A stretch of 64,000 nucleotides of DNA from Anaerolineaceae bacterium (lineage in GTDB: Bacteria; Chloroflexota; Anaerolineae; Anaerolineales; Anaerolineaceae): contig JAENZD010000002.1 in the NCBI GenBank assembly GCA_016841445.1, positions 558,001 to 622,000 on the forward strand. Direction: 5' to 3'. A model generated the notes under the pieces. That model was given only the letters and a program-made list of their open reading frames with translations, had not been told where the DNA came from and made no database searches. Of the stretch, positions 52,154 through 60,772 are shown one piece after another. Position numbers and translations under genes: made by a program. The stretch's first letter is position 1. Each line of letters begins with the position of its first letter.

Positions 52154-52920
52154 GAGGAAAACCTCGTGAAAGCCTGATCACAATCAGCGCTGTTTTTTTG
52201 GTACTGATCATTTGGGAAGTCCTGGCGAGATTCAAAGTAATATCGGCTATTATTTTCCCCGCGCCTACACTGATCATTCAAACCTTAATCACCGGCATTA
52301 TCGGTGGTGAATATACCATGGATCTTTATTACACCTTTACGCGGATCATTGGTGGGTTCTTTATTGGTGGTTCAGCAGGATTGGTCCTCGGTTTGATTAT
52401 GGGATGGTCTCGCCCAATCCGAAAAATATTGGATCCTATCGTGGCAGCCCTTCATCCGCTCCCAAAGTTTTCCCTGCTGCCAATGATCATCATCATTTTT
52501 GGTATTGGTGAATCTTCGCGAATTGCGATGGTGACTCTTGCGACCTTTTTTCCGATGCTGATCACGACAATGGCTGGGGTGATGGAGATCAACCCAACGT
52601 ATTATGAGGTTGTGGATAACTATGGCGGTAATACTTTCGATGCTTTCAGAAAAGTTGTGCTGCCTGGCAGCTTGCCGTTTGTGATGAGCGGTGCACGTCT
52701 TTCTTTGAGAAGCGCGCTGACGATAACAATTGGTGTCGAGATGATCTTCTCCAATACCGGTCTCGGCTCAATTTTATGGTTGGCGTGGGAGACCATGCGG
52801 TTGACACATATGTGGTCCGTCCTGATCATTGTTTCAATCATCGGGATGGGATTGACCTGGGTGTTGGAAAAAGCCAAACAGAAATTAACCCCCTGGCACC
52901 AGGAAGGTCGAACTACGTAG
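52072..52920 (+). CDS. ABC importer permease (SsuC/TauC type)
   Basis: 282-residue binding-protein-dependent permease: a basic soluble N-terminus (about 1-33), then about six membrane helices. The EAA-type loop is EINPTYYEVVDNYGGNTFDA (about 164-183), continuing into FRKVVLPGSLPFVMSGARLS, as in SsuC/TauC. It is the only permease near the seven binding proteins. The ATG at 52072 has GGAGATAAG just upstream and lies inside the fusion gene in another frame; no later start would keep the first helix, so the 82-nt overlap looks real and implies coupled translation. Confidence 0.9.
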   Translation: MENLESTRKGSARRHKNRSGEVSVSKVRGKPRESLITISAVFLVLIIWEVLARFKVISAIIFPAPTLIIQTLITGIIGGEYTMDLYYTFTRIIGGFFIGGSAGLVLGLIMGWSRPIRKILDPIVAALHPLPKFSLLPMIIIIFGIGESSRIAMVTLATFFPMLITTMAGVMEINPTYYEVVDNYGGNTFDAFRKVVLPGSLPFVMSGARLSLRSALTITIGVEMIFSNTGLGSILWLAWETMRLTHMWSVLIIVSIIGMGLTWVLEKAKQKLTPWHQEGRTT

Positions 52921-52946
52921 GATATTCCTCGTAAGATTTATACAAT

Positions 52947-53897
52947 TTAGGATTTTATCTCTATGATTTCCTGGATTTCATAGATTGTTTTGCCTTGTGA
53001 CTCATGATAGGTCCGCATGAGAAGTTCCGCAATTAACCCCAATAATATTGACTGAAAACCCAAGACAAACATCATAATGCTGATCTGGAAAAATGGCGAT
53101 CCAAGGACGGAGACGCTGGTGATGATCCGCCTGATTGCCAACCAGATCAATATACCGGCGCTGACCCCCATTAACCCCAACCCGACCCCACCGAATAAGT
53201 AGATGGGTTTATCGTTGTAATGCATTAAGAACTGGAGGGTGAAAAGATCCAGGACTACTTTGAAAATACGGTTTAATCCGTAATTAGTATGGCCGTGTTT
53301 TCGAGGGTGATGGTGGACAACTATTTCAGAGATCCTTGCGCCAACTTTGCTGGCATATACGGGTATGAAGCGGTGCATCTCGCCATACAGGTTAATGCGA
53401 TCGAGGACATCTCGCCGGTATGCCTTTAGCGTGCAGCCATAATCATGAAGGTGAACTCTGGTGACCCGTGAGATAAGAAGGTTAGCAAGGAAAGAGGGAA
53501 TCTTTCGAATAAAGAGTTTGTCTTTTCGCTTTTTCCGCCATCCGCTGACGACATCGTAGCCTTTGTCAAGCTCGGCCAATAAAGCAGGAATATCTGCAGG
53601 GTCGTTTTGCAGGTCAGCATCCATAAGGATGACAATATCGCCATTTGAATGCTTGATTCCAGCCGTTATCGCCGCTGTTTGACCGCATTGTCTTTTAAAT
53701 GCAATAACCCTGACATTTTTCGGATTTGATTCAGCGAATTTTGATAATAATTCGAAACTTCGGTCAAGACTGCCGTCATCCACAAATGTTGCTTCCCAAT
53801 TGTATTGGTGGGTTTGCATGACAGTTAATATCGATGAGAATAGTTCTTCAAGATTCCCATCTTCATTATGAACCGGAATGACAATTGATAATTTCAT
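52947..53897 (-). CDS. GT2 glycosyltransferase, polyprenyl-phosphate sugar transferase type
   Basis: 316 residues. An N-terminal GT-A domain (KLSIVIPVHNEDGNLEELF; catalytic acidic motif MDADLQNDP at about 91-99) is followed by two C-terminal membrane helices (about 228-300). This is the architecture of GtrB/ArnC/DPMS enzymes that move a sugar from a nucleotide to a polyprenyl phosphate. Such lipid-linked sugars are the donors used by GT-C transferases, two of which are in this window (34665 and 54338). It is convergent with the permease gene, 26 nt away. Confidence 0.9.
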   Translation of the reverse strand: MKLSIVIPVHNEDGNLEELFSSILTVMQTHQYNWEATFVDDGSLDRSFELLSKFAESNPKNVRVIAFKRQCGQTAAITAGIKHSNGDIVILMDADLQNDPADIPALLAELDKGYDVVSGWRKKRKDKLFIRKIPSFLANLLISRVTRVHLHDYGCTLKAYRRDVLDRINLYGEMHRFIPVYASKVGARISEIVVHHHPRKHGHTNYGLNRIFKVVLDLFTLQFLMHYNDKPIYLFGGVGLGLMGVSAGILIWLAIRRIITSVSVLGSPFFQISIMMFVLGFQSILLGLIAELLMRTYHESQGKTIYEIQEIIEIKS

Positions 53898-54337
53898 GTT
53901 TTTGCCTGATTAAATGTTTTTCTTGTAATGTTATTCTTGTAATGTTATTCTTGGGATAAACGCCTGCTCCCAATAGACCTATTATATAATAAAATCTAAT
54001 TTCTGGATTAAAATCTTACCATGCCGATGTTTTTACTGAGAATTTCATTGTCTATCTTTGATTGGGAATGGTAATGATTGAATTCTTGGAAAAAAAGGTG
54101 TTAATCGCAAGGCCCCCCATAATTAAGGGGGTAATAAACGGCATCAAACTATTTTTGAGATTTTACATATCATTTATGCCGTATTAAAATGATTTAACGC
54201 CATGTACTTTTGGTTTGGTTATCATTTGCGATATAATGGATTGTCAGCATGTAATAAGTTATTATATGAATCTTGGCAAATAAACGTCTTAGGGTCGATG
54301 GGGTAACATAAGACGTAAATGCTATGCAGGTAACCTT
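53898..54337. other. 440-nt divergent intergenic region with small repeats
   Basis: Between the divergently transcribed GT2 and GT-C genes. It holds a tandem repeat of the 14-mer TTCTTGTAATGTTA (53920-53933, 53934-53947, then a partial third unit to 53953). There is also a C5/G5 hairpin (54114-54118 with 54127-54131) and an ACGGCAT/ATGCCGT pair (54138-54144, 54176-54182). No reading frame is convincing. Promoters for both flanking genes are expected here but not clearly seen. Confidence 0.5.
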
Positions 54338-56182
54338 ATGCATAAAAAAATGAAGAAGCAACAACTCATTGAGAAACTACCCTTAATCCTAGCCCTGGTT
54401 GGTATTGTAATATATGCTGCACAATCAACTTATTACGCGCTTTACCAAATTCCAGTGATGGATGAGGGCGCTTATTTGATCAAAGGGTATCAATTTGCAT
54501 TAGGAAACTATAAACCATTTCAGCCTTATGGTTTTTGGACCAACAAAATGGTCCTGGGGTTTTATATCTGGGGCTGGATCCAGGTTATTTTTTCTCCCGG
54601 TCTGCTCGCGCCAAGATTGTTTGCTGTTGTTTTTGGTGTGGCCACAGTCGTTGGCACATGGCTAACGATTAAGCGAGTTGGCAACAAGTGGTTTGGCATG
54701 ATCTCTGTTTGGACCTTTGCTTTGAATCCATACCTGGTGGGCAATTACAGTTGGGCGGTATCCCAAATCCTTGTTATAACCATGCTGACATGGATCCTGT
54801 TCCTCATTTTGGATCGAAATTTGCCCACCTGGAGAATTATTGCTGCGTCCATTCTGTCAGTGGTTTTAGTTTTCACCAGGGAAAATATGGTTTTCTTCCT
54901 CCCCCTGTTTCTTTTATATGTTTTTTGGCAGCATGGAAAGAAAAAGGGGTTCTATGCTCTGGGCGTTGTTTTGGCATTATTCATCATCGGACATCTCCTT
55001 TTCTGGCCGGGTATCCTCTATCTTTGGGAAAGATGGATCCCTGATTTTGGTTCTATAACCACCGAATCAGATGGCCCGTCATTTGGGGCCGATATTGGTG
55101 GGAATTCATTGTATCAAAGGGTTTTGAGCTTAACCACCGCGTTAAGAGTCTTTCTTGTACCGCTGCTGGGATCTTTGCTTGTGTTAATCTTTTTCCCCAT
55201 AAAGAAAGCCTGGAAGTCCGATTTTCATCGAAAATCAACGGTATTTCTGCTGGTCACATTTGCAATTTTTCTTGCTGCTCATACCTACGCATCAGCCGGT
55301 CTGGACTACTGTGTTTTTTGCACAGCACAATATTTTGCGTTCTTTGGCAGTATCGGTTTGATCCTTTTCGCGGCGAGTTATGAATCTTTGAAGAAATCGG
55401 ATTCACCTCTGCGCAAGATTCTTTCGGCAGTATTGCTCATAATAATTTTCAGCCTTGTTGGGTTTTCATTATTTGAATTGATTGGCAATCCGCTTAACAA
55501 TATTTCATTTCCAAGAATTGCGGATGGGAAAATCCTTCCGGGGTCAGCTAGGTTATGGCAAATCCTGGCAAATAAATTTGGGCTTTCATTCGAAACGTCT
55601 CGACGGCTGCTGCCAACGCTGTTGGGATTATTGATTGGAATCGTAGGAATGTTGCTCATCCTGATTTTTTCAAAGAGATTAGCCCTCCGGCATAATAAAA
55701 CCTTCTTTAATTACTTTATTATTTTGCTCTTCATCCCAATTCTACTTTTCCTTCCTCTGATAAACCAACTCCCGAAAGGATCATTGTGTTCGGCAAGTGT
55801 CCCGCGGATCTACCAATCTATGGCAAACCGCATCCTTTCGCGGATTGATCCTGGCGAAAAGGTTTTTACTTTCAGTAACATTTCCAATGTCCCTTTGATC
55901 TATTTACCGATTGAGCATATCTATCCTCCGCAAGTCAACGGAGATTTTGGTTTAAGAACATCTGATAATACGGATGAATTGCTTGAAGCAGGCTATTGGA
56001 GCCTGGAAGCAAAAGAACGGTGGATAAACGAAGCGGAATTTTTCATTGTAGGCGTGGGTGAGTTGGGTCCCTGGGAAGATGAGGAGATTGAAAGCCGTCG
56101 AATATTCTCGATGGGGAGTTCTCTTTTTTCAGGGGCATGCCCGGCTGATGAAAATATCTATATTTTTATGAGAGAAGATTAA
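54338..56182 (+). CDS. second GT-C fold membrane glycosyltransferase
   Basis: 614-residue polytopic protein. The first external loop has PVMDEGAYLIKG with the acidic pair Asp42-Glu43, the GT-C catalytic hallmark, followed by a TNKMVLGFYIWGWIQVIFSP segment and about ten more helices. The soluble C-terminal ~150 residues include IDPGEKVFTFSN and NGDFGLRTSDNTDELLEAGY. It presumably uses a polyprenyl-phosphate sugar made by the adjacent GT2 enzyme to glycosylate a surface glycan or protein. Only distantly similar to the protein at 34665. Confidence 0.78.
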   Translation: MHKKMKKQQLIEKLPLILALVGIVIYAAQSTYYALYQIPVMDEGAYLIKGYQFALGNYKPFQPYGFWTNKMVLGFYIWGWIQVIFSPGLLAPRLFAVVFGVATVVGTWLTIKRVGNKWFGMISVWTFALNPYLVGNYSWAVSQILVITMLTWILFLILDRNLPTWRIIAASILSVVLVFTRENMVFFLPLFLLYVFWQHGKKKGFYALGVVLALFIIGHLLFWPGILYLWERWIPDFGSITTESDGPSFGADIGGNSLYQRVLSLTTALRVFLVPLLGSLLVLIFFPIKKAWKSDFHRKSTVFLLVTFAIFLAAHTYASAGLDYCVFCTAQYFAFFGSIGLILFAASYESLKKSDSPLRKILSAVLLIIIFSLVGFSLFELIGNPLNNISFPRIADGKILPGSARLWQILANKFGLSFETSRRLLPTLLGLLIGIVGMLLILIFSKRLALRHNKTFFNYFIILLFIPILLFLPLINQLPKGSLCSASVPRIYQSMANRILSRIDPGEKVFTFSNISNVPLIYLPIEHIYPPQVNGDFGLRTSDNTDELLEAGYWSLEAKERWINEAEFFIVGVGELGPWEDEEIESRRIFSMGSSLFSGACPADENIYIFMRED

Positions 56183-56270
56183 CAATTTGCGTCCCAGATT
56201 TGATTACGCGTAAAAGACTATCTGAGAACATAAAGGATGATCAGCTACATTATTTTCGCAGGAAGAAGTT

Positions 56271-57422
56271 ATGAACATTCTTGTCCTTAATTATGAGTTT
56301 CCGCCATTGGGGGGTGGTGCTTCGCAGGTTTCTTTTGAGATCGCAAAACGCTATGTCGGAAAAGGGCATAATGTTGATGTGATCACAATGGGGTTCAAGG
56401 GGTTGCCGGATTTCGAGGTAATTGATGGGGTCAGAGTCTTCAGGGTGAAAGCGCTGCGGGAAAAGGAAGCGACCTGCGAAACACATGAGATGCTTTCTTA
56501 CGTCATCAGTGCCATCTTTTTCATCCGTAAAAATATTGATATCCAAAAGTATGACGCCTGCCACTGTCATTTTTTAATCCCAACCGGGTTGGTCGCTTTA
56601 TATCTCAAAAATAGATTTGATTTAGACTATATTGTGACAATCCACGGCAGCGACATCCCAGGATTTAATCCTGACCGGTTTAAGCTTGAACACGTTTTTA
56701 CAAAGCCACTGCTTAAGAAGGTCGCTCATCAAGCTAAGGCGGTTTGTTCACCTTCTCATTATCTCAAGGATTTGGCGGAACAGAATATCGGAATTGCTGA
56801 AATCGTCCATGTTCCCAATGCGATTGATTTGGGAGAATTTAAATTGGATTATAGCAAGCCCAAGGAAGATATTATTCTATCCACGGGGAGGCTTTTGGAA
56901 CGAAAGGGCTTTCAGACCCTGATCAGAGCAGTAAAGGATATTACACTGCCTTGTGAAGTTCATATTGTCGGTGATGGACCTTACCGGTCAGTGCTTGAAT
57001 CCATGGCCGTTGGTTCGGAAACCAAAATTCATTTTGATGGGTGGATTGAAAAAGGCTCAGAACCCCTGAAGGACCTTTATGAAAGAGCATCTATCTATGT
57101 TTTGGCATCAGCCAGGGAAAATGCCAGCATCGCGCTATTAGAAGGTATGGCGGCTAAGTGCGTGATGATCACGACCAATGTTTCCGGCTGCCCGGAAACG
57201 GTCGGTGATGCAGGCTTTCTAATCGATTATGATGATGATCAAGCATTACAAGGAATCCTGATTAAGTTATGTCAGGATAGAGAAAAAATCGACAATTACT
57301 CCCAAAAAAGCTACCAAAGGTTGATCGAAAATTTTTTGTGGGATAAGAGCATTGGGAAGTATTTGACCCTTCTACATAAATCAAAAAAAGTAAAACCTTC
57401 AATTAATCCGGTTATTGAATAG
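56271..57422 (+). CDS. GT4-family glycosyltransferase
   Basis: 383-residue GT-B enzyme. The N-terminal domain starts MNILVLNYEFPPLGGGASQV (acceptor-side glycine loop). The C-terminal domain has LSTGRLLERKGFQTLIRAV and HIVGDGPYRSVLE, then SARENASIALLEGMAAKCVM with the EX7E-type Glu residues, and CPETVGDAGFLIDY. These are standard GT4 features for a retaining transferase with a nucleotide-sugar donor. It acts at the cytoplasmic face, in the same glycan pathway as the neighbouring GT2 and GT-C genes. Confidence 0.9.
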   Translation: MNILVLNYEFPPLGGGASQVSFEIAKRYVGKGHNVDVITMGFKGLPDFEVIDGVRVFRVKALREKEATCETHEMLSYVISAIFFIRKNIDIQKYDACHCHFLIPTGLVALYLKNRFDLDYIVTIHGSDIPGFNPDRFKLEHVFTKPLLKKVAHQAKAVCSPSHYLKDLAEQNIGIAEIVHVPNAIDLGEFKLDYSKPKEDIILSTGRLLERKGFQTLIRAVKDITLPCEVHIVGDGPYRSVLESMAVGSETKIHFDGWIEKGSEPLKDLYERASIYVLASARENASIALLEGMAAKCVMITTNVSGCPETVGDAGFLIDYDDDQALQGILIKLCQDREKIDNYSQKSYQRLIENFLWDKSIGKYLTLLHKSKKVKPSINPVIE

Positions 57423-57511
57423 CTATCCATCACGAACCGATTAATAATTTATTGAAACTTGTAGGACGGGACTAATATGAGACCTCATGCCTTTGAAAAG
57501 ACGATGTTTGG

Positions 57512-58603
57512 CTAGTTCAGTCGCTCGTGGCGAATCTTTAGCAGAACCCAAAACAGCAACGCCAGGTTTACGCCCCAAATTGCTGCGAAACCTGAAATGG
57601 CTTGTGGAATATCAATCTCACGGAAGACACTCATCTGGAGTAGATCTGCTAATTTTCCGCTGGGAAGCCAGTTGATCAACACTTCAACAGCGCTGGGAAA
57701 GTTAACCGTCAGAATGAGTTTTATAAAAGCAGGTGCTATTGCCAGGATCACGATGATCGAAAAAGCCAATGTGGCTTGCTGAAAATTATCAAAAAGGAGC
57801 CCCATTAACAACCCAAGTAAGACAGCAAATACGACACCGCTGATCACTGCCAGGATTAAAAGCCCCCAATGTGCGATCAAGCGGGTATTTAACAGGATGA
57901 CAATAAGGGCTGCTGTCAGCCCATAGAAACATCCAGCCAACCCTTTTCCAAGAACAATATCATTGAAATTTGCAGGCGATGTCATCAATGCATCGAGTGT
58001 ATGTGATTCCTTTTCAACCATGAAGAGCTGCGGTACAAGGACTAAAGAAATGGTAATAATGGCATTGATCATTTGCAGGATGAACATCACTTCAGATCCG
58101 CGGGAGTCTTCATCAGGGTGAACCTGGTCGTCAGCAATTTGGATTTCAACTTCTCTTTGGGTAACTGAATAGATCAAACTTTCAAAATGCTTGATCAAAG
58201 TTGGAAAGTTCTCCGCTTTAGTCCAGTGGGGGAAGTATGCATCGACGGATATTTTTGAATAATCATCCGTGTCCGAAAATTCTTCAGAGAAAACGAGTCC
58301 GATCGCCATTTGCCGGCCGCTCACGATCTCATCTTTCATTTCTTCAATACTTCTAACCTGGTAGATCCGGGTATTGGGATCCTCAGCTATTTCTTTAATA
58401 AACGATATTTTTTTAGGTGAGAACACAACGGCGGTGGGCGTACTTTCGTTTTGCAGAATTAGCGGGATCATTTGGGAAGGCAAAATGAGGAGAAAAACGC
58501 CAATGATCACACCAAGAACGGTTTTGTTCTTCATGGATTGCGAAATATCTTTTAATGCAATCATTCCTATGATCTTTAAATGGTTAGGTGTTTTATGATT
58601 CAT
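57512..58603 (-). CDS. ABC-2 type exporter permease A
   Basis: 363 residues. An N-terminal helix (about 28-50) is followed by a large extracytoplasmic domain (about 50-175) and five C-terminal helices, the NatB/YhgE-like layout of ABC-2 permeases. The conserved EKESHTLDALMTSPANFNDI cytoplasmic loop precedes VLGKGLAGCFYG. It is homologous to the next gene upstream, one nt away, so the exporter is probably a heterodimer with the ATPase at 59711. The cargo is unknown. Confidence 0.82.
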   Translation of the reverse strand: MNHKTPNHLKIIGMIALKDISQSMKNKTVLGVIIGVFLLILPSQMIPLILQNESTPTAVVFSPKKISFIKEIAEDPNTRIYQVRSIEEMKDEIVSGRQMAIGLVFSEEFSDTDDYSKISVDAYFPHWTKAENFPTLIKHFESLIYSVTQREVEIQIADDQVHPDEDSRGSEVMFILQMINAIITISLVLVPQLFMVEKESHTLDALMTSPANFNDIVLGKGLAGCFYGLTAALIVILLNTRLIAHWGLLILAVISGVVFAVLLGLLMGLLFDNFQQATLAFSIIVILAIAPAFIKLILTVNFPSAVEVLINWLPSGKLADLLQMSVFREIDIPQAISGFAAIWGVNLALLFWVLLKIRHERLN

Positions 58604-58604
58604 A

Positions 58605-59714
58605 TTACTTGCCTCTGAGAGTTTTCCTGCGAATAACCCAGGTTGTCAAAAGGATGAGGACAGATGAAAACAGGATCATGTATAAGCCCTCTTTCCAGAA
58701 ACTTAAAATAGGCGGATTGAGGGTGAACCCGGTTTTGAGCAATCGGAATAAGACAACTATTGGCCACCAATCGATGATCAACAATACTCCTTTGGGTAAG
58801 ATTCTCACAATTGAGAGGAATAAAGGAAGCATTGTTGGGATAAACATGACCCAAATCCAAATTGATATTTGCTGTTTTGACTGCAGTAGAACGCCCAGTA
58901 AGATTCCAGGTGTGATGACGGCAAACATCCCGATGATCAGCGTTGAAATTGCGAGTCCCCAATGGATGATTAACGGGCTTAAGAAGATCAATCCAATTGC
59001 GGTTGTGAGAATGCTGTAAAAGAACACGGCAAGGGTCTTTCCTAAGATGAAATGGTGAAGATTAGCAGGAGAAACGACCACAGCTTGCAGTGTTTTTGCT
59101 TCTTTTTCTTCAACAATAAGCTGAGGGGCCATTGATAATCCCATCACGGTGATCTGAATCAATAATCCTGCTATGGCGATGAAGGATTTACCATTTGCGG
59201 CGGAATCCATTACAGGGTATACAGTTGAAATTGCTGGTTTGATGACAATATCTCTTTGAAAATATGTCGATAGAACTGATTCTGTATTGATTATGATTTC
59301 TGAGATCTCCCCTGCTTTCATCCAATATGGCGCGTATCCTTGTATTGTGATTGGCTGGCCGATGGTTGATTGATCCAAAAAGTCTGATCCTAGAACGATT
59401 CCCAAAGTTGGAATGTCCATATCCCTGATTATCTCCAGAAATGCACCCTGATCTTTAACCCAACTTGTGGAAAACTCTGATAGGTCCATAAGCTCTTCTA
59501 TAGTGGGATCGTCCGTTTGATCTAAAATGACCAGCCGATCAAGTTCATCGCCGTTGGTTAAATCTGGGAGGTAGCTGTAAAATATCACCAGGAATAAAGA
59601 CGTAATAATGCTCGTCAGGACGATTTTATTTTTTAACCCATCCAGAATATCTTTCCATGCGATGGCTAATGTGATCCTGAAGTGATTAATGAAACTTGTG
59701 GGTTGTTTGTTCAT
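58605..59714 (-). CDS. ABC-2 type exporter permease B
   Basis: 369 residues, same architecture as permease A: one N-terminal helix (about 30-50), an extracytoplasmic domain, then five or six helices. The matching loop is EKEAKTLQAVVVSPANLHHF followed by ILGKTLAVFFYS. It overlaps the ATPase stop by 4 nt and is one nt from permease A, so three genes form one transcription unit. Genes of this type handle Na+, antibiotics, lipids or peptides; the sequence does not decide. Confidence 0.82.
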   Translation of the reverse strand: MNKQPTSFINHFRITLAIAWKDILDGLKNKIVLTSIITSLFLVIFYSYLPDLTNGDELDRLVILDQTDDPTIEELMDLSEFSTSWVKDQGAFLEIIRDMDIPTLGIVLGSDFLDQSTIGQPITIQGYAPYWMKAGEISEIIINTESVLSTYFQRDIVIKPAISTVYPVMDSAANGKSFIAIAGLLIQITVMGLSMAPQLIVEEKEAKTLQAVVVSPANLHHFILGKTLAVFFYSILTTAIGLIFLSPLIIHWGLAISTLIIGMFAVITPGILLGVLLQSKQQISIWIWVMFIPTMLPLFLSIVRILPKGVLLIIDWWPIVVLFRLLKTGFTLNPPILSFWKEGLYMILFSSVLILLTTWVIRRKTLRGK

Positions 59715-60436
59715 AATACACCTGCGTTTTCTTGCTCCGTCAAATTGATGAAAACGTCTTCTAAAGTCGGGCCGTACAGTTCTTTCAGTTGGTTCGGTGA
59801 TCCTATTGATATGATCTTGCCATGATTAATGATCGCAACCTTATCACACAAACGGTCTGCTTCTTCCATGTAGTGCGTTGTTAGGAAAATTGTGCATTTT
59901 TGATTTGCTAATTTTCCAATAAGCTGCCGAATAGACCGGGCGATTGATGGGTCAAGTCCTTTGGTTGGTTCATCCAGAAATAATATTGAGGGTTCATGTA
60001 ATAAACCCCTGGCAATCAGCAGCCTTTGCTTCATGCCATTCGACAAGGTTTTTAGCGGAGCCTTAGCTTGATGGGATAATCCAACAATATTCAAGACCTC
60101 ATCGACCCTTGAACGATTGATCCCGTAAAGGTTCCTCATGAAATTCAGGTTGTCCCGTGCGGAGAGCCTTTCGTACAGGTTCTGAAACTCAAAGACGACA
60201 CCGATCTCCATTTTTAATTGTTCCCGCTCTAAAATAATATCATATCCAGCGACGGTTGCCTGACCTGATGTGGGCAAAAGCTGGCCGGTCAGCATTCGGA
60301 TGGTTGTTGTTTTCCCCGCACCATTGGGGCCCAGGAAACCAAAGACTTCTCCAGGATCCACATCAAAATGTATGTGGTCAACCGCAGTGATGGATTTAAA
60401 CACTTTCGTTAGATCTTTAACACGGATCGCTTTCAT
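59711..60436 (-). CDS. ABC-2 exporter ATPase
   Basis: 241-residue ABC ATPase of the CcmA/NatA class. It has Walker A GPNGAGKTT (about 36-44), signature LSNGMKQRL, Walker B ILFLDEPTKGLD and H-loop TTHYMEEAD, all intact. It powers the two permeases encoded directly downstream. The block SRVDEVLNIVGLSHQAKAPL is closely mirrored in the pseudo-ATPase domain of the regulator at 60773, which shows that the two share a recent ancestor. Confidence 0.92.
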   Translation of the reverse strand: MKAIRVKDLTKVFKSITAVDHIHFDVDPGEVFGFLGPNGAGKTTTIRMLTGQLLPTSGQATVAGYDIILEREQLKMEIGVVFEFQNLYERLSARDNLNFMRNLYGINRSRVDEVLNIVGLSHQAKAPLKTLSNGMKQRLLIARGLLHEPSILFLDEPTKGLDPSIARSIRQLIGKLANQKCTIFLTTHYMEEADRLCDKVAIINHGKIISIGSPNQLKELYGPTLEDVFINLTEQENAGVL

Positions 60437-60449
60437 CTCAAGTTACTTT

Positions 60450-60632
60450 CTACTTGTTTTTATTTCTTGTTTCAGGAGAACCGAGGACTATACCCATTGT
60501 GAGCCCTATGGTGATCAGAACAATCATCAGAACGATTTGTCCAGTTAATAGGAAAACAGTGAATCCTGAAGCCATGCCGATCAGTCCGCCAATCAGAGGA
60601 TACAAAATATTGGTGTTTACTTTTTCTTTCAT
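60450..60632 (-). CDS. small two-helix membrane protein
   Basis: 60 residues with two hydrophobic helices (about 11-29 and 32-50) and charged ends, 13 nt before the ABC ATPase. It has a proper ribosome site (AAGG six nt upstream of ATG) and the same orientation, so I take it as real and first in the exporter operon. No family is recognised. It could be an accessory subunit of the exporter; a chance frame is the alternative. Confidence 0.6.
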   Translation of the reverse strand: MKEKVNTNILYPLIGGLIGMASGFTVFLLTGQIVLMIVLITIGLTMGIVLGSPETRNKNK

Positions 60633-60701
60633 TGCTACCTTTTCGATTGATCAATTTTCTAACTTTAGTATAAATAAAGAAGGAAATGAATTCAATAAAA
60701 A

Positions 60702-60725
60702 AGCGCCAGGAGGAGTACAGGCGCT
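60702..60725 (-). terminator. rho-independent terminator of the LytTR regulator gene
   Basis: On the minus strand AGCGCC (60725-60720) pairs with GGCGCT (60707-60702) and is followed by a run of T (complement of the A-run before 60702). It lies about 50 nt after the regulator's stop, so the regulator and the exporter operon are separate transcription units. Confidence 0.75.
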
Positions 60726-60772
60726 GTGAATGGTTGAATACCTGGGTTGAATGGAGCGGTTTTATGGTGAAA

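Noticed and set aside
54114-54182. Hairpins as a riboswitch or small RNA
   Set aside because: Stems are only 5-7 bp and no known riboswitch core could be recognised; kept only as part of the intergenic description.
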